Assembly: GCA_003254905.1 (NCBI GenBank)
Contig: QANU01028969.1
Span: 124,001 to 188,000, forward strand
Direction: 5' to 3'
From: Nissolia schottii
Lineage: Eukaryota > Streptophyta > Magnoliopsida > Fabales > Fabaceae
DNA: 64,000 bases
Both the position numbers and the translations under genes were made by a program. Below are positions 39,488-54,100 of this stretch, piece by piece. Each line of letters starts with the position of its first letter. The stretch's first letter is position 1. The notes under the pieces are model-generated. The model saw only the letters and a program-made list of their open reading frames with translations, made no database searches and was not told where the DNA came from.

Positions 39488-42400
39488 TTATGACAGGGAT
39501 GCGAATGCCTGGGCCCCACGTGCGACATTAATGAAGACATCTTCCAATGTAGTATCAGCTACACCCCATGCAGAAACTTGGAAGTTTGTCTTTGCGTATT
39601 CAACGGCTTGGAACACATCAGCTATTCGAACCTCTGCTTTGGGCAGCTCGAACTTCTGGGTCCCAGAGATATGGTATATCTTGTTGGCATTTGGGGAGAG
39701 ACGTTGCACCACGTTCTCCACATCATTCTCATGTTCCAGAGATGTTGTCATTGTGAGCACGTAAGTTCCACCATATCTTCCTTTCAGCTGTATCATCATA
39801 AACCAAACAGATAGAGGTAGCAAGTGTTATAACAAGTCAAAGTTTGTTATACATAGAAAGAAAAATGAAAAAGTGAAAGTGAAAGTCCATAATCAGTCAG
39901 AATTTTTGACTGTTGAGTTGTATCCATGATACCAATTTAAGAGTTGCTATATAGTTCATTCGAAATGAGCTTTCAACCAATAGAAAGATGAGATGAAGTT
40001 TTCAATGCAGAGAAAAATTAGCAGAAATTAGGACAAAATTTTTGGAACACTAACCAATCCCCGTCTTCGTAGTAGATAGGCGAAATTAAATGTCGAGCTT
40101 AAAAGTATTTTCTCTAATTTAAATAAATGGTTTTGTTAACCTGTGTCTTTATGGCATTGATTAAGAAATCATGAAAACGAAAGTATTTATTAAAATTTGT
40201 GTCTGTTTCACTGTTTGGTCTTTGTTTTTATTTTTTTTCTCTTGATTTTAGAATTTTGTCAAATATATATAATAAAAATAATAAAATCATATTTATTGTA
40301 TTTATTTTTTGGATAAAACGAAAAAATAAAAAAAAAGGTAAATGAAAATAAAAATAAAATAAACCCAAAATATTAAAAATTTTAATGCAATAAAGGTCTC
40401 TGTTCCACTTGTGGATTAATTTCATTTATACTTTTAACTAGTGTACTTAGATAATAAAAGTTGAATTTGATCTCTTACCATTAATATTGTTATTACTTAT
40501 GTTATGTATGCATTTCACATTATCCATTAATAAAAAATTACAGTTGACTTCACGTGGTAAAAAAATTCACGTCCTGAGTATCTACTCCTAATGTCTTTAG
40601 CAATCTTTGATTTCAGCCCATATATTGGTCGGTTATAATTCAAGGGTGGGCTCATAATAGTCGATGAACAATTTTATATTCTTTAAATAGATTTTGATAA
40701 AGCACATCACATAGGGCAACGTTACCTCTTTTGCATTTCCTATGCACTGCAGGCTACCATTTACAAATATTCCTAATCGATCACACAATGCTTCTGCCTC
40801 TTCCATGGAATGAGCTGAAAATCATACACACAAAGATTTATCAAACACTTTGATCAGTGCTTCAAAAACCAAAGAGGGTGAGACAATAATATATATATAC
40901 ACACTAGTGAGAATGATTGCACGACCCTTTCTGGCACTCCTAATAACATTCCATAAGAGTGTTCTTGATGCAGGGTCTAACCCGGTGCTTGGCTCATCCA
41001 GATAAACAACCTTCAACCAAAAAAAATAGCACTTAACATTGTGAGCAAACGTAACTTGAATCTTGTAAAGAAACTATTATGATCAGATTGGATTGAAAAG
41101 ATCAAGAACATACTCCGGGATTCCCCATCAATGAAATTGCAACACTGAGCCTCCTCTTCATCCCTCCACTGTATTGTCCAGCTTGTTTATCAGCAACTCC
41201 TCCGTTAAAAATGTTTAAATTCTTCAAAGAATCTTCCACTGCCTGCAGCAATGATAGTGGCGGCAGATTAATATATTACTCAAAGCCTTGCTTTCCCAAA
41301 AAATACTAATTAAAGAGAAACTTGTTCTAATTGCATCTACACAGTAATTAAGGACATTTAATCTATAATTAACAAGTTAGCCTTGTCTCACTAGTGAGAT
41401 CGGCTACATTGGATCACACGACACCATAGTATTATGTCACAACATGTGTTTAATCAATTGAACAAAAAGGGTTGTCATATATTCATCATGTCTTAATATT
41501 CATAGCAGTAACAATTACTCTCAAATCAACTTACCTGTGTTAACTCTGTTCCTTTGAGATTTTTAAGTCTACCATAAAAAAGTAGGTGCTCTCTTCCTGT
41601 CAAGGTTTCCCACAGCAAGCTACAATATCAAGAGAAAAATTAAAAACAAGAAAGATAAAAAGATTCAGTTAGTTGTAAATTTGATTTTAGTAATTAAAAA
41701 AAAAATTGGAGAAAACTCCAACTTACTCATATTGTGGGCACACACCCATGTTGGTATATATTCTATTCATTTGAGTATTTATGTCCAGGCCTTGAACGTA
41801 TGCCTCACCAGAGGATGGCTTAGTGAGGCCAATCATCTATAAGCATACACAAGTTGATTAGATTTCTGATACTCAAGGAGAAAACTTGATCAAAGAAAGC
41901 AAAAAAAACCAAAAAAAAAAAAAAGACTCATGAAATTAGGAATTATAGTAGAATTTTGTCACTTAAGCATGATGTAGTAATATTCCCATCATAGGTCAAT
42001 GCCTCCTTATGTATGGACATAGATTGATTCAAAAAAAATATATAAACTTGGTAAGGCATTTTGGAATTTATTCCATCTTATTATGCAATTTCAAGCATCA
42101 GAGTGGATCCTTCATACACTTGGAAAGAAATGCAAGTTGTTGGTTTTAATTTGGCTAGCATCACCCTTAGGATCTGATGTGTTAACATCCCGGCCCATGA
42201 CGTACGTCGGTATAAGGTGTACATGCAGTTCTAGAAAATTAAAAGGAAATAAAGTTACACTCTTACTAATAGCTATAACTTTTGGTATAGTAGTAAGCGT
42301 TTGATCCGACACAAGTAATTTCTCAAACATGCATACATGTATAATATTGCTTGAACAAAATCAAGTTTTAAACTTACCATACTGATGAATGAAGTCTTCC

Positions 42401-45127
42401 CAGCACCATTGGGACCAAGCATGCCCAAGCATTCCCCATAAGGCACAGCAAGGTACATTCCTCTCACTGCAAATTTCTGTGAGTTTCCATCCCTCGCTGG
42501 ATACACCTTTTTAAGGTCGTCACATACAATTGCATGACTCAGAGTTGGTTCACTAAGCAGCTTCCCCACCTTCTCCCTCTGAAGAGAAAGAGAAAAAAAA
42601 GCAGCAGCAACATGTGACAACCCATTATGCATGTAACTAATACACAATTCAGAATAGCGAAAATAGCGATTTGGCAAAAATCCGCTATTTTTTCTGCTAA
42701 CACTGTAAAATGTAGAATAGCATAGCGGCCATCTCCTGGGTGAGCAATATTAATTCACCTCTTGGATGACATCAGGCTTCTCCATCTGAGCATCCGAAGC
42801 TTGTGACCGCTGCCTTTGGATAGCTGGTGAAGGCTTTCTCTGAGACCCTTCCAAGAAGAAGAGAGGAGTTTTGCCGCTTCCAAGAACTTGATCGAGGTAA
42901 TAAGCGAATAGAAGAACCACTATCCACTCAAAAAACATGATGGTTAAGACCTCTTTCGTGCCATTGTCGCTATTAATCAGATCCCCGAACCTCATACCAT
43001 CCCCATACATGGTAGCATATGAAAGGTCCAGTACCCCCCGATATAAAGCAAACACAGGAAACAACTCCATAACAACGAGCATAGATCCTGAAGAAAATAC
43101 AAATAAAATTAATTTTCAAGGCTAGAAGCTAATAATCAGATTTCATGCTCAGTCGTTTAACTTACTTGGAAATGATGGACTTTCTACAAAATTCTTGAAA
43201 AGAAATTGACATAACAGCACAGTTGAATAGAGAAGTATAAATGAAAAAACTGCCAATATTAAAAAAACACACAATTCAGTAATCAGATCTAAGAAAATAA
43301 TTTGGAAACATGTAGAAGAAATTAATTTCATCAAACCTCTAGCAGTCTTGACATTAGAGAACATGTTAACCATCAGAAATGCCATCGTAATTTGCAAGTT
43401 TAAATAAACAAAAAAAAACACAAATTGGACGCTGTAGGCATTCTCTGTGAAAAACTGTAATCCTGTAAAAGAAAAGGTCAGTAACATAAAAGGAGAATTG
43501 GAAAACGTCAGGAATAGTAAAGCAAACAGTTCCATAGCTGCATTCTTACCTAAGACTGATCCAAATGTCACAAAACTCAGTACGTAGATCATAGATATGA
43601 CAAGAAAATAAGTATACGTAATCATCCAATAAGGCCCATCACCAAGACCGTGCATTTTCATCATGATTCTTAATTTTTGTTCCTTGTCATATACCAGGGC
43701 TGTCAGAATAATCTACATAAAAAATAAAAATGATAATGCTGACACATTTAAAAAATAACAATTATTTAATAGAAACCCATTTTGCAAACAATGTCAGCAA
43801 CTGCCCTCTTATTTCTGTTAACTTCTCTTGTTTCATGCTACAGCTTCATGTCAAAGTTAACATGTTCCGCATAAAACCCACTTCAGTCTTCTTAATCAAC
43901 TTATATTGGGTAAATTAAGTTATTTAGTGAAATTACATTCATCTCTTTAATGAATGTTTGTAACTTTGTTGTGACTCGCTTGAACTTTATAAAAAGTTAC
44001 ACACACCTTTTTTAATGACATTTTTGAAATATTTGTGACTTTTGTTTATTTTAAAATGACAAAAATATCCTTATTTTTTAATCTCTCATTCTCTCATATT
44101 TCCACATCATAAGTGTTTTAACATTTTAAGTTTCATATTCAAATAAAATTAATTTCATGAAAATATTAAATAATAAAATAAATTTCATAAAAAAATATTA
44201 AATAATAAAATAATTTCTCTCAATTTTTGTAAAATATTCATTCAATTATTATTTTGTAAATTTCTAAACTAAGGTAATGTAATTTTAACGATAGTTGTTA
44301 TCGTAATGAAATTAAATCAATCTAATAAATTAAATTTTCATGAAATTAATTTTAGTTGAATGTGTGAAAATTAAAATGTTAAAACACTTATTATATGAAA
44401 ATGTGAGAGAATGAGGGATTAAAAAAATAAGGGTATTTTTTCATTTTAAAGTAATTAAAAAACACAAATATTTCAAAAATGTCATTAGGAGAAGTGAGTA
44501 TAACCTTTTACAAAGCTCAGGTGTAATTTCACTAAATTTCATGAGAGACCAATGTAATATACCCTATAATTATTGGTAATGGGAATGACAAAAATACCCA
44601 TGAACCCGGATACCCACAAGTATTACCCGCAATGAGTACGAGTATGGCCATATTTTTTCATACACATGGGAACAAGTATCCGTATCTGATTACTAATAAG
44701 GACAAGTAATATCATTGTAGGGATTGAGTTGTACCTAACTCACAAATACCTACTAATTACTCATTAATATATAAAATTTTTATGTAAATATTTTTATCTA
44801 TATAAATATAAAACTAAAAATCGTAATTCATTTTTATCTATAACATTATTGAATTTTTATTATGTATTTTGTTAATTTAGATTACGACTTGTTAGTAGTA
44901 GTATATATCTTGATAATAATTTTTATAAATTTTTCTTCTAATTTTTTTTTGTTGGACAAATTTCACAAATACTCACAAATATCCACATGGATGTAAATTT
45001 TCACAAGAACAGGTAATAGGTATCCATAATGAGTATGAATATGAGTAACAAAATATTAAACAAGCATGGATTGTACGGGTCATGTACCCATACCTCTACA
45101 ATTATTAAGTATGCCCATAATTAGGAA

Positions 45128-45166
<39 letters not shown>

Positions 45167-48100
45167 ACTAATTATTTTATCAACTCCCATAAAATTGCTA
45201 TTTATTATTATTAATTTAATATTAATAGTTATTATTTAATATTATTAATTATTTAATATTTATTATTAGTAATTATTAATTATTTATTATTTATTATTTT
45301 AATTATTTAATATTAATTATTTTCTCAACTTCTAAAAATATTAATATTATTATTATTATGAGAGGGTAAAGTTAGATTTTCATTTTCAATTTTAAATAAG
45401 AGTAAATTTACCTATTTACATCATTTTAAAGGGAAAAGTTAGAATCCCATAGTGAAAAGTGAGATTGAAAATGGACGAAAATAAATATTTTTTTCATTCT
45501 TGAGATTATAAATTTCTCGAAAATGTTTTTTCATTCTGCAAATCAAATACAAAAAATTATCATTCCTAAACTCAAATTTCTAAAAATGTTCGCGAATTCG
45601 CCAACTACGCTCCCTAAAATTGTGAAGGTTAGCAATCTCTTTCTCCCTCTCCTCTCTCTCACAAATTCTACTCTCGGCCCTACTTTTCCACCTTCTTCAA
45701 ATTGGCGGGAGTATCTCCTAAGACAGATGGGTTAGGTTTCCATTCAGGCACGTCACAACAAAACCCTAGCTTTCCATTCATGCCGCTGGTTGGGTAGATG
45801 GGGAATAAGGCAGACACAATTGATAGAGAATAAAGAGGGGTTAGATAAGTCTTTTTCTTCTTCTTTTTTTGTTTTGTTTAATTTTTAATTTTTTGCATTT
45901 TTTAATATTAAATTGACATAAACTAATTTGATGTCAAAATTTAACATGTCATAACTAAATTAATGGCAAAATTAAATTGATATCAAATAAAAAAAATGTT
46001 TGACCCAATTTGATTATTTAGTCTAAACTAAATAAAGATGTTTGACATCAACCGTAAATATATGTAGAAGAATAGTATTATTTGTACATTAATTTCAGTT
46101 TAAATATTAAAATTCTTTTCTCACACATATTACGAGACTGATATTCATATCACGTTATGTGAATGTGGACATATAATATATGAGAGAGAAAAGACTTCAG
46201 TTTACAACAATTCAGATATTTTATGCACTTACAGGAAATAGGTTCAGGATGACATAGGCATAGAACATAAAACCCAATAAAGTAGCCAAATCCATCGAAT
46301 TTCGGCTGATACTTTTTGGCATTTCCTTTACAAACTCAAATAAGATTTTGGTATCAGGACCCAGCAGAGACTGCAGGTAGGCATTTGATATCTGCATGCA
46401 TGCAGACGCTAGATGTCAATCCCTATCATAGATTAATTGCCAGGTGCAGGTACTAGATAAATAACGTAGTAAATGTTACTAGAAAAATAAAAAGGGTGCC
46501 AAACTGTATATAGTCTATTTCTTTCTTCATTTGGAAGGGTTGAAAGTTAAGTTTGGTGAAAGTAATAAATTTTTTATTTTTTATAAAAGCGCATTGAAAG
46601 TCAAATTTCTCATTGTCAAATAAAAATAACGGTAACTAAATTAATAAGCATCATATTTATATCTATATATAGAATATCAAAAGTAATTAATTGTTGGTTT
46701 CTCTAAACTCCATTCAATTTTTTTAAGTCCATTATTTTTTTTAAATTCATTATTTATTTATTCATTTATATATTTATAGATGTGTGTATTTTCTCCACTC
46801 AATTCATTAGTCCATTGTATCATAATAACTATTAACCCACTAATATCTTTCTATTTTTTATTATTAAATTATTTTTTAATCCTATTAATCTTTTGAAATA
46901 AAAAATGTGAATTGACAAGCATAAACGTGCATGTAGTTTGCTGGTGTGTGCAATATATAAGGAGGATACTAAAAATAACTAGCTTTTGATCTCTACAAAC
47001 TCCATTGATTTTTTTTTCTTCAAATCCACACACATTAATTGATTTAATTAATTAGTTAATAAAATAAAAAAATAAAAATTATGAAGAAACTACATTCACC
47101 ACAGAAAAATATTGATACAAAGTTTTCATAACTCACTCACTACATCTTTACTTAAGTATAGATACTAGTAATAGTAAAGAAAAAGTATATAATAAAGAGG
47201 AATTGTTATAGTTATACCTCTTCGTAAAATTTAAGGCAACAATTAGTTGTGCAATTTTCGCATGTGCAAACATAGTTCCACTTATTTCTTCCATTCATAT
47301 ATGCACTTGAAAAATGGTAAGCTAGTTCTTTTATTTTATTTATTTTCTATATATAGCTCTAGTCCAAATCTATTCCAGCATTAATGAGTAATGACTCGAG
47401 TACGTGTTTGGATAACCAAAGCGGACCGGATAGAATGGAATGGACTGAAATATCTTTATTTTAAGATTTAAAAGAACTTTAAATACTTAACAAATTAATA
47501 ATATGATTAAGATAAATATTTAATATTATTTTTTAATTACAAACGATACAATTACAGCATATGTTATTTAGTCAACAAATAAAAATTTAGATATTGTGCA
47601 AAGTAAATTAATCAAATTTTAGAATAAACAAAATTCCAGAGATATTTTATAATACATATTTTATATGAAATTATATCAAAACCATTAGGATGGGTACAGT
47701 GGTGGGAGATTTGGGTAGTATGCATGAGATTCTAAATTTAAACTATATTGAATGTAATTTTTGAAATAAAAAAATATATAAAATTATATCAATTCAAAAA
47801 TATTGCCGGATTATGTAAAATGTATTAATTTAAGTATAAAATTCAATAATTCATCACAACCCCCTTTTTTTAAGAAATTATAATTTTTAAAAAATTATTT
47901 AACTTCAAGTTTGGTCTTATCAACTCAAAGTACGGTCTGAATAATTTATCAAGTCAAATATTACAACTTGAGTTCGACCCATTAAAGTTTGGGTTGAGTT
48001 GAGTAATATTTACCTTTACCTTTGGATAACTACGCTCAAACAAAAATAGCATGATAGAGTTTTTTTTTTATTTCTTGCATTAGTGTCTAAATTTCATTAT

Positions 48101-51100
48101 TAGTGGAACCAACTAATTCAACTCAGATATTGTGGCTGTCCCAACATAAATTTTGTCATTCTCAAGTATCAAACCTGAGACCTTTTAAGAAGGAGACCAA
48201 TTTGTCTACCACTAGACTAACTACTTGTTGGTAAACAGCATAATAGAGTAGCTGGATACAATAATAATTCTAAATTAAAAAAATAATTAAAAAACAAGTA
48301 TTAGACATAGTATTGACATTCCTTTTATTTATTACTACTCTCACTTTAGAATTTTTATTCTAATATTTTTAAAATGTCCATAACTTTAAGTTACTTTGCT
48401 TTTGTTTATTTATTGTCACTCTACATTCTAATTTATACTAGTAAATACAAAAGTCAACTATTTGTAACTTAAAAAAAAATCAACCTATTAAATGTTTAAT
48501 TTTTATTTTTTTAATAAGAGTTTTGCTAATTAATACCTTAAAGATATTGGTTAAAAAATTCAAATAGTAGGTTTTAAATTTATAAAATATTTAATATCCT
48601 TAAAAATATACAAATTTTATATTTTTTAATTCAAACTTATTATTTATATTTTTTAATAAGCACAATTGTTAACAAAAAAAAATCCTTTAAATTCCTAATT
48701 TTTATTAAGAGTGGCAGTAGCGGCTCTTGAGAGACATACCAGATTTATAGATTTAGGAATGCGCGCCTTATTCGTTCCATCTTGACCCTTGTAGGTAGCG
48801 TTGTACCATATGCTGACATTAAATATTCTCTGATTCGAATTTAGTAAATCAAAAGCTGCCAAAACAATATATAAAATAAGTATAGTCTTCCATGGATAAT
48901 GTAAATAAAATCGATCGAAATATACTGATAATAAGTACCCGCAACTATCTCATTGGCCTTTCCTTCGTTGTTACCTTTTACATAACCTTTATATAGCTCA
49001 TCGTTTATCTCAGAAGAACTATTACGCCATAAAGGTTTAGCCTGAGCACATAAAACCCCCCTGTCTAAAGGGTATTACATTTTGATTAGTAACAGTATAT
49101 CTAACATAAAGCGAAAAGAGACCATATAAAACTGTGACTTACTGGCCACAACTGACCAAAAGATTATTTGTTTATTACTACCATTGTGTCAGTGTGTCAG
49201 ACATAACACGAAGGTTGCACGTGTGGCTTTATGACAAATCTTAGGGTCTGTCTGTCTGTTTTTCTTTTATTTATTGTTTTGGTTTTTTCTTTTCTTATTT
49301 ATCAAAATTTTGTGAATAAAATAGTGAAAATAAAAAATATAATTTTTTTTGGTTACTTTTACTATTTCCTTCATCAAATATTTAAAAAATAGAAAACAAA
49401 TTAAAAAAAGAAAGGGAGGAGGAAATAGATACACAAACCAAACGGACTGTTATACATTCATTTTCTCCTATAAGCCTACGAAAAGGTTTTAACAATAAAA
49501 AATGGCACAGTAGTCTATCAATTTTCATCGTAAAATGGCTAGTTGTATGCGTGTGCATATATATGCCCAATTGACTTGAGTTTCCTGTTAATCGCATTCT
49601 ACAACTTGCATTTGTTCAAAGCCAACAAGGATAATTCATGTAACAAATGTTCAGCCCAAATTTCCTACTCAGGCCCAAACCATCAACAAATGCTTTATAG
49701 AAGAAATTGCCTAATTATTTTCCTTTTGTACAGTTTTGGTATTTTGCTTTTGTATATCAGTTATGCTTTTCTGCTGTATTGTACCTATAGGTGAGCTGTA
49801 TATGCTTTGTTTCTGTTTTGTGTACCTTTGATGAGCTTTGTGGCCTTTGGTTTGCCATCTCTATCTCTTGTATATATTGGCCTATGCATTTCGAATGAAA
49901 CAAGCAAGTTCAAACACAAAGCTTTGCTCTTTTCTTCTCTTCTTCTTATTTTATTGTTATGGTAAGGAGCTCTGCTGGTACCCACATCCAAACAATGGAG
50001 TCCCCTCCAAAATCTCCTAAAACTTCTGCCACAAAGAATGAACCACCTTTAGATCCTACACAGAATCTATCTAATCCTTACTATCTTCATCCTAGTGAGA
50101 GCCCTACCTCTGTTCTTGTCACACCTCCTCTAACCCGCAACAACTACAATTCTTGGTCTCGATCATTTCGATCGTATGGCTCTTATATCCAAGAACAAGA
50201 TGGGCTTCCTCTCTGGCACTATAATTACTCCAACAACAACAACAGACCTTCTCCATCATGCCTGGGAACGATGCAACACAATGATCATGTCTTGGTTAAT
50301 TGTTGAACTCTCTGTCACCTTGCCATCGACATCTGGACGGATTAAATATACTCACTCATGCAAGGAGTTGTCTTTGTCACTGATTATCACACAAACCTCA
50401 AGTCTCTATGGGAAGAGCTGGATAACTATCGCCCTCTCCTGCCTTGCACATGTTTTGCCAAGACCTATCATTAACAAGATTTTTTTGATTCGCTTTCTCA
50501 AGGGTCTCGATGAGAACTTCTCCATCACTCGTTCTCATGTGTTATTATTAATGGACCCGCTGTTTCGTCCGTCAACCATGTCTTCGCCATGGTCATTCAA
50601 CAGGAACACCAACAACCTCTCATTGCCCCACCTTCGTCAATCATAATGCCTTAGCCCATAGCTCTGCTCATCGTCTAACCACCATGGGTCGAGGTTGAAG
50701 TGACAGTTTCGGCCAAGCCCATGGTCGTGCTCTCAATCCCCTGTTTGCACTTATTGCCATCGCACATTATACCCCATGGAGGAGTGCCACTGGAAGCACG
50801 GGTACCCGATCAGCCACCCACGTTACCCAGGTAGACCACCCTCCACCGCAAACAGCGACGTCACTAGAGACCGTTCTATAGCTAGGAACAAAAAATGACA
50901 AGTAGCAACAACACCCTAACCAATTCAGATTTCCCTTCTCCTAATCCCAGATTCAAAGTTTTATGAAAGCCATTCAGACTAATGCAACGAGCCCAAACTC
51001 AGTGGACAAAATTCAACCTTCTCAAATTAACCTTTCCACTACTTCATTAGGGCCAATGACAGGTTCTCATGGCCCAAATAATGGTACCCATTTCGTTTCT

Positions 51101-54100
51101 TGCATCTCTTATATTTCACTTCAAACAAACACAAAAATATCTCAATTTGGGCCTTGGATTTTGGACTCTTGGGCAACAGATCACATCACTTCATCCTTAG
51201 CTTATTTTCACAATTATTTTAAGATAAAGCTCATACAAGTTCATCTCCCAGATGGGTCTCATGTTACTGCTCACATTTCTGGCACTATTATTTTTTCACA
51301 TACACTAACTCTTTACAATGTTTTATATATTCCTAATTTTTGGTTTAACCATGTTTCTATTTCAAAATTGGTCAAATCTTTAAAATTCAATCTCATATTC
51401 TATGACGTTTTTTTTTTGCAAAATACAGGAGATGAACTCATTGAAGATGATTGGTTTGGCTGAGTTAAAAGATGGCCTCTATCACCTAAAGTTTGGCAAG
51501 AAAGAATGGCTACACAACAATATCCACTCCCATGTCAACTCTCATATTACCACCATTATCTTTCATCTTTGTCCACTTAGCTTGAACCAACGAGCTATAA
51601 AGCGGCTATATTGCACAGTCATTGGCAGGAAGCCATGAACTCTAAACTCCAAGCATTGGAGATGAAAAACACCTAGAATTTTGTTGATATTCCTCCTAAT
51701 GTTAAACTCATTGGCTGCAAATGGGTCTACAAAATCAAGCGGCATCCCGACGGTTCCGTTGAAAGATAAGCACACCTTGTTGCCAAAGGATTTTCTCAAA
51801 CGAAAGCTTCGATTTTTTTGAAACATTCTCCCCTGTTGAGAAAATGGCCATCGTTTGTGTTGTTCTCACCTTGGCCTCTGTTCATTGCTGGCTCGTTCAA
51901 CAACTTGATGTCCACAATGCTTTTCTCCATGGGATTCTTTCTGAAGATAAACTACATGGCTGTACCACAAGGTGTTTTTGCCCCTCGTCCCAACCAGTGC
52001 TGCAAACTCCTTAAACCCCTCTACGACCTCAAGCAAGTCAGTCGAAAGTGGTATGAGAAACTCTCTCTTCTCTTATTTTCATGTGATTACTAACAGGCTA
52101 ATTCTTATCACAGTTTGTTCATTAAGCATTCTAACTCTGAGTTTATTGCACTCCTTATTTACGTTGATGATATTGTATTGACTGGCAATTCTGCATTTGA
52201 GATGGCCTCAATCAAGCAAATTCTTGCCTCTAAATTTCGTCTTAAGGAACTTGGCACACTCAAATATTTATTGGGCTTGGAGGTTGCTCATTCTGATACA
52301 GGAATTTCTCTATGTCAACTCAAATATTGCCTTGACCTATTGTCTGATTCCGGCCACACTAGATCCAAACAGCCTACCACTCCCATGGACAATGCATTGT
52401 GTCTTCATAATAATCCGCCTAATCTTCTTCCTGATGTCTTTTCCTACTGATGTTTAGTTGGTCAATTAATATATCTCACCAACACCCGTCTTGACATCGC
52501 CAATGCGACTCAACAATTAAGTCAATTCATGGAAAACTGACCCACACTCATTTTCAAGCGGCTAAACGAGTTCTCAAGTATTTGAAAGGATCATTGGGGA
52601 GAGTGTCACACCCCAACTTACGAGGTGACCAGCACGCAAGGGACTAGTTCCCTTACATAAGTCTCTAGAACGCTTTTCGTAAAAACATGCACTTTAACTT
52701 TAATTAAAAACAAATAAAACCTTTCTTTTCTGAATAAACATAAACTTTTTTATAATAAACATAAATACACATGATAAAATACGCGACTGGTCCGAAGATC
52801 CTACCTGTGTATAATTGGAGCACTTTAGACATGACTTGATTACAAAATAAAAATAAACTAACAATTCTTATGGATAGTTTCACTTCAAGGTGAACTACTG
52901 ACTATTAAATTCTGATGTCGTTGCACTGACCATAAACTTCATGCTCTACTACGCTGCTTCAAAACCTGTAATTAGAGGGGGAGGTTGAGGGATGAGAACT
53001 CTGGGGAGAATCTCAGCGAGAGACCATCCACGCTGCAACATGGGACACTTCGAAAAAAACATGACATGCAGATGCAATACATAATAATATATACAAGCAT
53101 AAAACATTTCTATAGTAGTAACTAATACATAAAAACATTTGAAATCACAATTAGTTGGGAGTTCTCTAAATAGACGTTCCCGATCATTATGGTTTAGTTG
53201 TTCCTGAAATGTCCAGACTTCACAGTCTTGCCCTAATCTTCATGACATGATACATGACATCGAGTATCACGGGCTGCCATGTTTGGGTTTTACGATCTTG
53301 CCCCTAATCTACATGAATCTTATTCTATTTTACGATCGTACAAGATATATCAAGATCAACATAGGTTGTCGCTAACTTACAATTCTATCCTAGATACACT
53401 CACATAAGAACGGTTTTAAATACATAACATAACATGATAAGATAATCCTTATATTGATAACACGACATGACTTAATATCTTTAAGTATTTTATCTTGGAA
53501 AAATAAAAGTAGACTAAGATCTCTAGGGAGGTTCCTAGGTAAGAGTGGTGCGTCACAATGGACATCTTAAGTACCAAGTCTTGTCCTTAGTCAGGACCTT
53601 TCTTTAACATAAGTCTTCTCCCAACAAAATCTTTCCTTAACCATGATATTTTATTAAAGGTTTAACTAAACAATATGAATATTTATATCGCTTGATACTA
53701 ATCATACACACACAACATGAATATATTTAATGCAATAAAATATGTGATCTCATGTGGTTCTAAAATAGTTTCATGATTTTCTAAAATAGCTTCATAAATA
53801 TCTACTTCATAAATAAAGAATTTCTAAATAAATAATCATGAGAAAATAACCAATTAAATAAAAGAATAACTAACTTCATAAATACATAAATAAAATAATA
53901 AATTCCAACTCGTAAGATTTTATAAAACATGCATAAATACAATAAACAAATAACTTTTAAAAATGAATACATGGTCTAAATAAAATAGACCGTGAAGAAA
54001 ACCACTCACCTTAACATGGATGACCACTAAGGAGCACTAAGCTGCGAGCTTCGAACATCCTACGTGGAGGCATTGCTCCCAACGAACAAAAGATGAGAGA

